Positions 1 through 5,234 of a stretch of DNA of 9,357 nt are shown one piece after another. A program made the position numbers and the translations under genes. Positions within the stretch are counted from its first letter, which is position 1. Every line of letters starts with the position of its first letter. The notes below the pieces were generated by a model, which searched no databases, had not been told where the DNA came from, and saw nothing but the letters and a program-made list of their open reading frames with translations. The stretch comes from Methanoculleus sp. UBA208. Lineage in GTDB: Archaea; Halobacteriota; Methanomicrobia; Methanomicrobiales; Methanoculleaceae. The DNA is taken from the NCBI RefSeq assembly GCF_002498065.1, contig NZ_DAFZ01000076.1:5948-15304 (forward strand), given 5' to 3'.

Positions 1-189
1 GAGAAGACTCCCGAGGAGAAGAAACTCCAGGAAGACCTCGTAGCCGCGCTTGAGCGGATCAAGAAACTCGAGGAGACGCCGAACCCGAAGACCGGCGACC
101 AGGGCGAAGACCGCGAACTGGCCGCCCCTGCCGAAGTGCCCGTCCGGGTCCAGAACGGGGTCATCTCCTCTGAAGGGAGGGCTCTCTGA
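1..189 (+). CDS. C-terminal end of an upstream head-morphogenesis protein (scaffold/protease-like), partial
   Basis: The first 62 codons are open in frame 1 and end at TGA 187-189; the start lies outside the window. The visible part is hydrophilic: a charged Lys/Glu-rich helix (residues 1-25, with a KKLQEDLVAALERIKKLE pattern that could form a coiled coil), then a Pro/Gly linker and a short tail ending in SEGRAL. Scaffolding proteins, and capsid proteases with a scaffold domain, often look like this at the C-terminus and usually sit just upstream of the decoration and major capsid genes, as here. That position is the main argument for the role; no catalytic residues are visible. The stop overlaps the next ATG by one base (TGATG). 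A portal-associated or other head protein with a charged tail is also possible. Confidence 0.55.
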   Translation, partial: EKTPEEKKLQEDLVAALERIKKLEETPNPKTGDQGEDRELAAPAEVPVRVQNGVISSEGRAL

Positions 190-695
190 TGACGGATATC
201 GCCGCCTTCCCGACGATCCGGAACCCGGTCGACCAGATCGGGCTCGTGCTCGGCGGTCTCGCCGGCGAGACGATCAAGGCCGGCCAGGTGGTCGGCTACG
301 CAGCGACCGGCGTGACCAGGACCTTCGTCTGCATGGACGAAACCGCGGGAGAGTTCCCGATCGGGATCGCCGGCCACGACGCGGTCTCCGGGGAACCGCT
401 GACCGTCTACGGCCTCGGGTCAGTCTGCCGGGTCGCCGTCGCCGACGACACGACCGGGATCGACGCCGGCAGCCTCGTCATGACGAACGCCAACGCCGTG
501 AAAGGCACCGTCTGCGAGTTCACGCCCCGGGCGGATCTCGCCTCGACGGTCATCGACGCGACCAACGACACGACGATCGATCATCACGCCTGGGTCGTCG
601 GCTACGCGATCGAGGATATCCCCGGAGACGGAACCGGCCTGATCGTCGTCTGTCCGATACCTGTCCTCTACTCCGACCATGCGGTGGTGGTATAA
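189..695 (+). CDS. Putative capsid decoration/cement protein (DUF2190-like)
   Basis: This 168-aa protein is predicted to be almost all beta-strand, with small residues and turns. The core pattern of AGQVVGYAATG (residues 31-41), PIGIAGHDAVSGEPLTVYGLG (57-77, with the Ile-Gly-Ile-Ala and Gly-Glu-Pro turns), an IDAGS strand (91-95) and VVGYAIEDIPGDG (136-148) is the pattern I associate with DUF2190-type capsid cement proteins, which bind the outside of HK97-fold capsids and stabilise them. Its place directly before the major capsid gene fits. A GGGAGGG Shine-Dalgarno at 175-181 is seven bases before the ATG at 189, which overlaps the preceding stop. Family recognition is from memory of the pattern, not from a search. 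Another beta-rich head protein would be the alternative. Confidence 0.65.
   Translation: MTDIAAFPTIRNPVDQIGLVLGGLAGETIKAGQVVGYAATGVTRTFVCMDETAGEFPIGIAGHDAVSGEPLTVYGLGSVCRVAVADDTTGIDAGSLVMTNANAVKGTVCEFTPRADLASTVIDATNDTTIDHHAWVVGYAIEDIPGDGTGLIVVCPIPVLYSDHAVVV
683..690 (+). promoter_or_regulatory. Ribosome binding site of the major capsid gene
   Basis: GGTGGTGG lies six bases before ATG 697. It is inside the last codons of the decoration gene. It favours ATG 697 over the in-frame ATG at 679, which has no purine-rich site before it. Confidence 0.5.
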
Positions 696-696
696 C

Positions 697-1728
697 ATGA
701 ACACGCTCAACTATGACCCGACCCGTCTCCTCGAGACCTACTTCGAGATGTGGGACAAGGGAATGGGCCGGCAGAAGGAACTCGCCGAGAACCCGACCCT
801 CGTCCCCCGCGCACTGACCACGAACCACGAGGGGAAGGTGCAGTCCGTCCGGAAGCTCCTCCTCTCGACCGAGATCGAAGGAACCGCCCTCGTCCCGACC
901 ACGTTTTACAACACCGTGATCAAGGGCGCCCGGGCCGTCTGCGCCGTCCGGGGGGACATCGTCCCCTGGTACAAGATGACCGGAAAGACGCTCCGGGTGC
1001 CGAAGGGCGAGACCGGGGACAAGGCTCCGCGGGTGAACGAAGGGGCGCCGTTCAGCCGCCGTACCCAGAACTACGACTACATGGACTTCGCGGCCGAGAA
1101 GTACGGAGAATGCCCCACGATCACCGCCGAGATGATCGCCGACTCGCAGTACGACGTCATGGCGCGGGAGGTCGAGAACACTGGATACCGGCTGGAGAAC
1201 CGCCTGAACTACGAGGTCCTGAAGCTCTACCTGGAGACCATGAAGACCTCCGCGCTCGAGCACGACACCGCCGGCACCGACCAGGGTCTCGACGCGTTCG
1301 CGATGGCCCTCGGCAAGCTGAAGGAAGCCGGCTGGGAACCCGTGGGTGCGATCCTCCACCCGGAGGCCGAGGCGAAGGTCCTTCAGGACTTCATCCCCCC
1401 GAGTTACTACATGGGGCAGCAGATTGCCCTGCAGGGCTTCCAGCCGAAGCAGCTGCTCGGGGTCAACGTCGGCATGACCGGCGTCGCCGGCGGTCCGGAT
1501 ACCTCGATCGGCGAGTCAAGCGCCTGGACCTACACCTGGGGCTACGCGGCCGACGGCGAGATCGGGGCGCTCCTCATCGGCTCCGGCGCCGGCGGCGTCG
1601 GCATGCGCCAGGACATCACGATCGAGAACTGGAAGGACAACCTGCACCAGCTCGACTCCGCGAACGTCTTCATGCGGTTCGGCTGTTCCGCCGGCACCGA
1701 GACCGCCGTCGTCCGGGTTGAGTTCTGA
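697..1728 (+). CDS. Major capsid protein, HK97 fold
   Basis: This 343-aa protein should form the icosahedral shell. The features expected of an HK97-fold subunit appear in order: a polar N-terminal arm (about 1-50); LLLSTEIEGTALVPTTF (54-70), the usual entry to the fold; a basic, glycine-rich candidate E-loop (about 88-125); a long spine-helix region rich in charged residues (about 143-185); a small-residue A-domain; and a C-terminal GMRQDITIENWKDNLHQLDS stretch followed by VFMRFG (302-329), typical of the last P-domain segment. Size and position agree with this. I start it at 697 because of the GGTGGT site; an in-frame ATG at 679 would add six residues. The gene stops at 1728 and is followed by the only real spacer in the window, with a T-tract. 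No long N-terminal delta domain is visible, so a separate scaffold upstream is likely. Confidence 0.85.
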   Translation: MNTLNYDPTRLLETYFEMWDKGMGRQKELAENPTLVPRALTTNHEGKVQSVRKLLLSTEIEGTALVPTTFYNTVIKGARAVCAVRGDIVPWYKMTGKTLRVPKGETGDKAPRVNEGAPFSRRTQNYDYMDFAAEKYGECPTITAEMIADSQYDVMAREVENTGYRLENRLNYEVLKLYLETMKTSALEHDTAGTDQGLDAFAMALGKLKEAGWEPVGAILHPEAEAKVLQDFIPPSYYMGQQIALQGFQPKQLLGVNVGMTGVAGGPDTSIGESSAWTYTWGYAADGEIGALLIGSGAGGVGMRQDITIENWKDNLHQLDSANVFMRFGCSAGTETAVVRVEF

Positions 1729-1740
1729 TCCCGGATCCCC

Positions 1741-1747
1741 TTTTTTT
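1741..1747 (+). terminator. T7 tract after the major capsid gene: possible archaeal (leaky) terminator
   Basis: Seven consecutive T residues follow CCCC in the 34-bp spacer after the capsid stop codon. Archaeal RNA polymerase can terminate at oligo-T without a hairpin, and no strong stem precedes this one (only short GATC/GGATCC palindromes at 1727-1738). Because the connector genes follow at once with no visible promoter, any termination would have to be partial. That would give more capsid than connector mRNA. Confidence 0.35.
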
Positions 1748-1748
1748 C

Positions 1749-1755
1749 AGGAGGT
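1749..1755 (+). promoter_or_regulatory. Strong Shine-Dalgarno that sets the start of the 79-aa gene
   Basis: AGGAGGT is a near-complete match to the anti-Shine-Dalgarno. It is seven bases from ATG 1763 and four from ATG 1760, so 1763 is the better start. It also excludes the upstream TTG at 1718, which would overlap the capsid gene. Confidence 0.7.
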
Positions 1756-1762
1756 CGGGATG

Positions 1763-2002
1763 ATGGTACTCAGCACACGTAACCAGGGGAAATACCTGAC
1801 GAAGAGCCACCAGAGAGACCTCGCCGAAGCCTCCGACGACCGGACGCAGTTCACGGCGGGCGAACTCGAGATCCTCGAACTCGCCGACGACCAGGGGCAC
1901 CTCAAACCGACTTCAGTCGAGACGGTTCCTCTGGACCCTGCAGGGTCCCGGAAGCGGATCCCGATTGCCAGGCTGCCCCTCTACGGGAGGGAGACGGACT
2001 GA
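1763..2002 (+). CDS. Small hypothetical protein between capsid and connector genes
   Basis: I do not recognise this 79-aa protein. It is hydrophilic, with a basic N-terminal part (RNQGKYLTKSHQRDL), an acidic middle helix (AGELEILELADDQGHL) and a basic C-terminus with RKRIPIARLPLYGRE. There is no signal peptide, membrane segment or cysteine. It sits between the major capsid protein and the gp6-like adaptor. Siphoviruses often carry one small unnamed gene there, sometimes a capsid-associated or Rho-N-like protein, but I see no clear domain. The stop at 2000-2002 overlaps the next ATG by one base. A codon stretch near the end contains the 16-bp palindrome at 1933-1948. The coding call is well supported by the Shine-Dalgarno and the tight junction; the function is unknown. 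Confidence 0.75.
   Translation: MVLSTRNQGKYLTKSHQRDLAEASDDRTQFTAGELEILELADDQGHLKPTSVETVPLDPAGSRKRIPIARLPLYGRETD
1933..1948. repeat. 16-bp perfect palindrome inside the 79-aa gene
   Basis: GGACCCTG is followed directly by its reverse complement CAGGGTCC. There is no loop, so an RNA hairpin would have at most six pairs. It encodes Asp-Pro-Ala-Gly-Ser. A 12-bp palindrome with the same CCCTGCAGGG core is at 2572-2583. Confidence 0.6.
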
Positions 2003-2373
2003 TGCCCTACTCCCTTCCAGCCGATGTGGTTCTGGAGTCCGGGACGACGCTCGACGAGGGCACGCTTGTCTCCTTGATCGCCAAGGCCGATAATCGGATC
2101 GACGCCGTACTTAGGGATTCTGGGCTGACCGGGACTACCGGAGACTCCGATCTCGAAGTTGCGTCGGTACACTTCACGATCGCCAAGATCGTCGACCGCT
2201 CCCGGCTCACGAACGAGCGGACGAACTCGCTCAACCTCGGGGGAGACCTCACGATCGGGAACAACACCCAGAACGAGATCGACTACCACGAAGGTCTCGG
2301 CCGGGAGGCCGTCGGTCGATACATCGCCAGGACCCGGGTGCGGGGATCCCGCATCAGGAGGGTAAACGGATGA
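2002..2373 (+). CDS. Head-tail connector adaptor protein (HK97 gp6-like)
   Basis: This 123-aa protein has the layout of the gp6/gp15-type adaptor, which forms a ring under the portal and extends the DNA exit channel. It has an N-terminal LPADV segment, an acidic helix with the pattern LVSLIAKADNRIDAVLRDSGL (22-42), a second helix with LEVASVHFTIAKIVDRSRL (51-69), a polar loop and a C-terminal helix with a very basic tail (RTRVRGSRIRR). The spacing of ADxxIDxxLR and then the Ala-rich helix is typical of the family. The start ATG overlaps the previous stop (TGATG), with GGGAGGGAG at 1985-1993. It lies just before the head-closure gene, the usual order. The assignment is by pattern and position, without a search. 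Confidence 0.7.
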   Translation: MPYSLPADVVLESGTTLDEGTLVSLIAKADNRIDAVLRDSGLTGTTGDSDLEVASVHFTIAKIVDRSRLTNERTNSLNLGGDLTIGNNTQNEIDYHEGLGREAVGRYIARTRVRGSRIRRVNG

Positions 2374-2720
2374 TCCCGCCGGCGCTCCTGATCCACACCT
2401 GCACGATCACGCACCAGGAGCCCACCGGGGAGGTCGACGCCTACGGGGTCCCGGGCGTCACCACGACGACGCAGACCGGCGTTGCGTGCAGGTTCACGAA
2501 CCCCGGTAGCATGACGAGGCGCCTGGACCTCGACAGCGGCAGCGTCTTCCAGACGTTGCCGGGAGTCCTCTTCCCTGCAGGGACGGCGGTCGCCGAGCGG
2601 GACACCGTTTCCGCAGGGCCTGCCGGGTTTGACAAGACCTACTCCGTCAAGGCGGTGAAGGCCATCTACGGCCCGACGGCCATCTCGCATCTGAAGGCCG
2701 AACTGGAGGCGGTCGGATGA
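2370..2720 (+). CDS. Head closure / head-tail joining protein (SPP1 gp16-like)
   Basis: This 116-aa protein is beta-rich and fits the head-closure stopper family, which sits below the adaptor ring and retains the packaged DNA. The N-terminal pattern of hydrophobic residues, then CTITHQEPTGEVDAYGVPG (11-29, a polar 'xxDxYGxP' turn), and later VLFPAGTAVAERDTV (66-80) and YSVKAVKAIYGP (91-102) is typical. In this family the 'GD' or 'RD' turn precedes a strand and a 'Y.V..V....' strand. The ATG overlaps the adaptor stop by four bases (ATGA), and AGGAGGGT at 2356-2363 gives a strong ribosome site. The gene order adaptor, closure, neck supports the call. Confidence 0.7.
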   Translation: MIPPALLIHTCTITHQEPTGEVDAYGVPGVTTTTQTGVACRFTNPGSMTRRLDLDSGSVFQTLPGVLFPAGTAVAERDTVSAGPAGFDKTYSVKAVKAIYGPTAISHLKAELEAVG

Positions 2721-2950
2721 GCCTGCCTGACAGCAGCCTGGGATCTCTGACCGATCGCGAACTCCTGCTCCTCATCTACGGAGAGGTGAACGCGATCGCG
2801 AAAGCTCAGACCGACATCGAGGCGAGGGTGCGCATCCTGGAGGCTGCGAACAACCAGTCGATAGGGCGCATTGCTGCGACCGGCGGCGGGTCAGGCGCGA
2901 TCGGGGGCGGCGTGGCCGTGCTCCTCCTGAGACTCATGGAGTGGTTCTGA
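2717..2950 (+). CDS. Small coiled-coil protein with hydrophobic C-terminus (XhlA-like)
   Basis: The 77-aa product starts with a short polar segment and continues with a helix of heptad-like pattern (about 13-47, LTDRELLLLIYGEVNAIAKA then DIEARVRILEAANN). It ends with a glycine-rich hydrophobic stretch (56-71, GGGSGAIGGGVAVLLL) and RLMEWF. A coiled coil followed by one C-terminal hydrophobic segment is the layout of XhlA/hemolysin-type phage proteins that work with holins. The hydrophobic part here is short and interrupted by Arg72, so a membrane span is not certain. Position is unusual, because it lies between the head-closure and neck genes and not in a lysis cassette. It overlaps both neighbours (ATGA and TGATG), with GGAGG at 2705-2709. 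A small virion or chaperone protein is an equally good explanation. Confidence 0.7.
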   Translation: MSLPDSSLGSLTDRELLLLIYGEVNAIAKAQTDIEARVRILEAANNQSIGRIAATGGGSGAIGGGVAVLLLRLMEWF

Positions 2951-3399
2951 TGGCCACGATCGAAGGCCTCGATCGCCTCACCCGGAAACTGCACCGGCTC
3001 GCCGAGTGCACCCCGCAGCCGACGCTCGCCCGCCACGGCGAAAAGAACATGCTTCGGGTCGAACGCGTGGCGAAGCAGCGTTGCCCTGTCGGCAAGAGCC
3101 GGCCCGGCTACACGGGCGGTCGGCTCCGGAACAGCATCGGCACCCAGGCAGTCGAGGCAGACGACGGCGTCGAGATCCGGACCGGCACGAACGTCGATTA
3201 CGGCCCCTTCGTCGAGTACGGCACCGGCCGTCGAGGGGCGGAAGCCGGCGTCGACCATCCCGACGACTACAACTACGGGCCGAAGCCCGGCACGGCGCCG
3301 CGGCCCTTCCTCCGCCCCGCGTGGGATGAAGAGAAGGTGAACGTCGTCCAGGGCCTGGCGAAGGACCTGCAGAAGACCGTCAGGGAGGCGGTGCGGTGA
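2950..3399 (+). CDS. Neck/tail-completion protein, HK97 gp10-like
   Basis: This 149-aa protein carries the hallmark of the HK97 gp10 family: a CPVGKS turn (45-50), TGGRLRNSI (55-63), VDYGPFVEYGTG (82-93) and PRPFLRPAWDE (118-128), followed by a C-terminal amphipathic helix. These proteins complete the neck and help join the tail to the head. I start it at ATG 2950, which overlaps the previous stop (TGATG) and has GGAG at 2938-2941 at a good distance. A GTG at 2941 would add three residues but lies immediately after that site. The motif DYGPFVEYGTG plus PRPFLRPA is distinctive, so this is one of the firmer calls in the window. Confidence 0.88.
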   Translation: MATIEGLDRLTRKLHRLAECTPQPTLARHGEKNMLRVERVAKQRCPVGKSRPGYTGGRLRNSIGTQAVEADDGVEIRTGTNVDYGPFVEYGTGRRGAEAGVDHPDDYNYGPKPGTAPRPFLRPAWDEEKVNVVQGLAKDLQKTVREAVR

Positions 3400-3830
3400 G
3401 CCTCATCGACACCGCCTGCAGAGCGGTCCTGGCCGCCAATGCAGGGGTTACGGCCCTCGTCGGCCAGAGGATCTATCCGGACCGGCTGCCGACCGAACCC
3501 ACGCTCCCGGCCCTGACCTACTCGCTGATCTCCGAGGTCCTCGACGCCCACATCTCGGGCGATCGGCGGGCCCGGGTGCAGGTCTCGTGCTGGGACGACC
3601 CCGAAGAGCACGCCGGCGTTAGATCGCCGGCAACAGTCACCGCAGTCGCGGAGGCGGTCATCTCCGCGCTCAGTCGAACAGCGCTGCAGAAACAGGTCTC
3701 CTCGTGGACCCTCGGGGCCACCGCCTACACCGTCACGAAGTGCCGGTGCACGAATGCCCCCCGGCTCCTCGAGGACGAGACCGATTACTACCATGTGCCG
3801 TGCGACTTCGAGATCGAGTTCAGGACGTGA
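3396..3830 (+). CDS. Tail terminator / tail completion protein (DUF3168-like)
   Basis: This 144-aa protein begins at a GTG that overlaps the neck stop (GTGA), with GGGAGG at 3383-3388. The N-terminal ALVGQRIYPDRLP (20-32) followed by LPALTYSLISE (37-47), HISGDRRARVQVSCW (52-66) and a helix with VAEAVISAL (84-92) is the pattern of DUF3168 proteins. These cap the tail tube and set the head-tail joining surface. The C-terminus DYYHVPCDFEIEF (130-142) is the usual last strand. It sits between the neck and tail tube genes, as in HK97- and SPP1-like phages. A 7-bp GC-only hairpin lies inside the gene at 3612-3631. I consider the assignment good, though made without a search. Confidence 0.8.
   Translation: MSLIDTACRAVLAANAGVTALVGQRIYPDRLPTEPTLPALTYSLISEVLDAHISGDRRARVQVSCWDDPEEHAGVRSPATVTAVAEAVISALSRTALQKQVSSWTLGATAYTVTKCRCTNAPRLLEDETDYYHVPCDFEIEFRT
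3612..3631. repeat. GC-only inverted repeat (7-bp stem, 6-nt loop) inside the tail terminator gene
   Basis: GCCGGCG at 3612-3618 pairs perfectly with CGCCGGC at 3625-3631 across the loop TTAGAT. It encodes part of HAGVRSPA in the tail terminator and has no T-tract after it, so it is not a standard terminator. Confidence 0.55.
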
Positions 3831-3833
3831 ACT

Positions 3834-4556
3834 ATGGCAGACATAACTGGATCTGATGTCCCCAGGGGACAGGAAGTGAAGTGGTATGCCGGCGGCGTTG
3901 CGACGACGGAAACCATCACCGTCGCCGCCGCTGCCGTCACCGCTGGCGGGTTCGCCCTCACAGGCACCGCCGAGTATGGATCGGTCGTTGCGACCGTTAA
4001 CGGCACACCGACCGCGATTATTGAGTATCTGACCAGTTCGGCCACCCCGGCCACCGAGGCGGGCGGCTGCGATTTCGTCGGCTACACCGGGATCACAGAA
4101 GGCGACGTCGTCGTCCTCTACTACATCGATGTCGGGGCGACCACGCTCACACAGGTCGCCGCGTGCCTCGATGTCAAGTTCTCGGCATCGGCCGACACGA
4201 AGACCGCGGCCGTGCACGGACAGGCCAACAAACTCAACTCCGTCGGAGCGGTCGAGAATACCGCGGACCTCAGCGAGTTCTACTACAACCAGACCTTCGT
4301 CGCGATGTGTATCGGCGACCAGGTCACCGGCAGCCCTGCGGCCGAGAAGAAGACCTTCACGACGAGGTTCACCGGCGTCCGGAAGATCGGGGCGCTCGTC
4401 GGGAAGCGGGCCAACGCTGCCGGCACGATCGTGTACAAGTGGTTTATCGTCGGCGCCCGGGCTACCGGCCTGGACAGCGAGTTCCCGACCGAGGACAACT
4501 ACAAGCGGTCGATGCGGTTCCAGGCGGACTACCTCACCGAGGTGGACCTCTCGTGA
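3834..4556 (+). CDS. Major tail tube protein, with a probable inserted N-terminal beta module
   Basis: This 240-aa protein lies in the position of the major tail protein that stacks as hexamers into the tail tube. The likely core runs from about 104 to the end. It includes AACLDVKFSASAD (109-121), VHGQANKLNSVGAVENTADL (127-146), YNQTFVAMCIGD (151-162), a KKTFTTRFTGVRKIG strand pair (172-186) and IVYKWFIVGARATG (199-212), all consistent with a tail tube beta-sandwich. Residues about 24-103 look like a separate module: GFALTGTAEYGSVVATVNG, then DFVGYTGITEGDVVVLYYIDVG, a repeat-like pattern seen in beta domains attached to phage structural proteins. The gene has no good Shine-Dalgarno, only CAGGA about nine bases before ATG 3834. 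The stop overlaps the next GTG (GTGA). Confidence 0.75.
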   Translation: MADITGSDVPRGQEVKWYAGGVATTETITVAAAAVTAGGFALTGTAEYGSVVATVNGTPTAIIEYLTSSATPATEAGGCDFVGYTGITEGDVVVLYYIDVGATTLTQVAACLDVKFSASADTKTAAVHGQANKLNSVGAVENTADLSEFYYNQTFVAMCIGDQVTGSPAAEKKTFTTRFTGVRKIGALVGKRANAAGTIVYKWFIVGARATGLDSEFPTEDNYKRSMRFQADYLTEVDLS

Positions 4557-5104
4557 GTGGGCAGGTAGACGACCCCGCCCTTTCCACCCGGATCACTGAG
4601 CGGCAGCAGGAACTCGCGGCGAAGCCCGCCCAGGAGCTGACGGTCGCCGAGCGGCTGACACTCCGGGCCATGGAACGCCGGGAGACCCTGGTGGTCGACT
4701 CTTCGGGCGGCGAGATCGAGATTGAGATCCGGCTCCCCCTCGCCGCCGAGGTCCGGGAGATCGAGGACCTTCAGAACGATGCGGTCCGGACGGCGACCGA
4801 GATCCGGCGCCGGACCCTGCGGTTGATCCGCCTGCAGGACCGCCCCGGGGGGTCCTCGCAGGAGGACTTCGTCGCAGAACTGACCGGGGCGCAGGAGGCT
4901 CTCGAGGCCCTACAGTCCCGGGCTGCCGCGGCGAACCGCCAGCTCCTGGAACTCATCGCCGACATCTGTGTCGACGAGTCGATCACCGTCAAGTTCCTGG
5001 AGTCAGGGATGTTCGCTCCCGAGGACATCGGCGGGATCGTGCAGGGGGTCCTCAAGGCGTCTCAGGAGCGGGCTGCAGAAGCCCGGTCCTTTCGGTCGAA
5101 GTGA
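4553..5104 (+). CDS. Tail assembly chaperone, zero-frame product
   Basis: This 183-aa product is read from GTG 4553, which overlaps the tail tube stop and has GAGGTGG at 4539-4545. It is helical and charged, with a short beta hairpin (RETLVVDSSGGEIEIEIRLPL, 43-63) and then two long helices (about 67-98 and 103-139). It ends with DESITVKFLESGMFAPEDIGGIVQGVL (141-167). Between the tail tube and tape measure genes the usual occupant is the tail assembly chaperone, which coats the tape measure protein before the tube polymerises and is not in the finished virion. The helical character and C-terminal end agree. A short open stretch in the +1 frame immediately follows, as in lambda G/GT-type pairs, and probably continues this protein by frameshift (see 5090-5113). 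Confidence 0.75.
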   Translation: MSGQVDDPALSTRITERQQELAAKPAQELTVAERLTLRAMERRETLVVDSSGGEIEIEIRLPLAAEVREIEDLQNDAVRTATEIRRRTLRLIRLQDRPGGSSQEDFVAELTGAQEALEALQSRAAAANRQLLELIADICVDESITVKFLESGMFAPEDIGGIVQGVLKASQERAAEARSFRSK

Positions 5105-5113
5105 GTTCGGCCG
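5090..5113 (+). other. Candidate +1 programmed frameshift site with abutting hairpin
   Basis: The zero frame reads UCC UUU CGG UCG AAG UGA. A tRNA-Phe on UUU (5090-5092) could slip one base to UUC (5091-5093), after which GGT at 5094 starts the frame of the extension. Directly after it GGTCGAA (5094-5100) pairs with TTCGGCC (5106-5112) through six Watson-Crick pairs and one G-U. C5093 and G5113 add a pair. The five-base loop GTGAG contains the zero-frame TGA (5102-5104). There is almost no spacer between slip codon and stem, which is atypical. Confidence 0.45.
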
Positions 5114-5231
5114 GGGTCTCTTCCAGCTGTGCGCCGCCATGGGGAAACTCCCCCACGAGTTCGCTGCGTGCACTGAGGAGGAGTGGGCCTACCTGAAGGG
5201 AGCATGGAACGCCATTAACGCGAAGGAGTGA
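5094..5231 (+). CDS. Tail assembly chaperone extension, +1 frame (GT-like)
   Basis: This 45-residue open stretch continues from the slip site: GRSEFGRGLFQLCAAMGKLP, then HEFAACTEEEWAYLKGAWNA and a short end. The pattern of LFQLCxxMGKLPxEF, then acidic residues and a Trp/Tyr/Leu helix, is like the short second proteins that follow or extend tail chaperones in many siphoviruses. It reads as a real protein, whereas the same frame further upstream is Ser/Arg-rich shadow sequence. The only ATG in this stretch, at 5139, is internal and has no Shine-Dalgarno before it. I therefore favour a fusion with the preceding gene, giving a product of 225 residues (180 plus 45). An independent start at ATG 5139 (30 aa) or a sequencing error are the alternatives. 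Stop TGA 5229-5231 precedes the tape measure ATG at 5235. Confidence 0.6.
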   Translation, partial: GRSEFGRGLFQLCAAMGKLPHEFAACTEEEWAYLKGAWNAINAKE

Positions 5232-5234
5232 CGG

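Noticed and set aside
679..699. ATG 679 as start of the capsid gene
   Set aside because: No ribosome site before it; GGTGGT fits ATG 697, which lies after the decoration stop.
50..700. Forward out-of-frame open stretch over the decoration gene, Arg-rich
   Set aside because: Extremely Arg/Asp-rich shadow frame; the alternative frame has a domain pattern and a Shine-Dalgarno.
550..1359. Antisense open frame opposite the capsid gene
   Set aside because: Opposite the well-supported major capsid gene; low-complexity basic end and no motif.
1718..1762. TTG 1718 as start of the 79-aa gene
   Set aside because: It would overlap the capsid gene and read through the T-tract and the strong Shine-Dalgarno; ATG 1763 is well placed.
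3858..3870. GTCCCC-A-GGGGAC inverted repeat at the start of the tube gene as an operator
   Set aside because: A one-base loop cannot form a normal RNA hairpin and there is no promoter nearby; a chance palindrome in GC-rich coding DNA is sufficient.
3273..4217. Antisense open frame (314 codons) across neck, terminator and tube genes
   Set aside because: Shadow of three genes with clear family patterns; Arg/Gly/Asp-rich translation typical of the wrong frame.
5101..5196. GTG 5101 start giving a 31-aa peptide after the chaperone (GTGA junction)
   Set aside because: It resembles the other coupled junctions, but its translation is Ser/Pro/Arg-rich with no protein-like pattern, while the other frame of the same bases looks real.
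5139..5231. Independent 30-aa gene from ATG 5139
   Set aside because: No Shine-Dalgarno before it, and the conserved-looking sequence begins upstream of the ATG; the frameshift model explains more. Not excluded.
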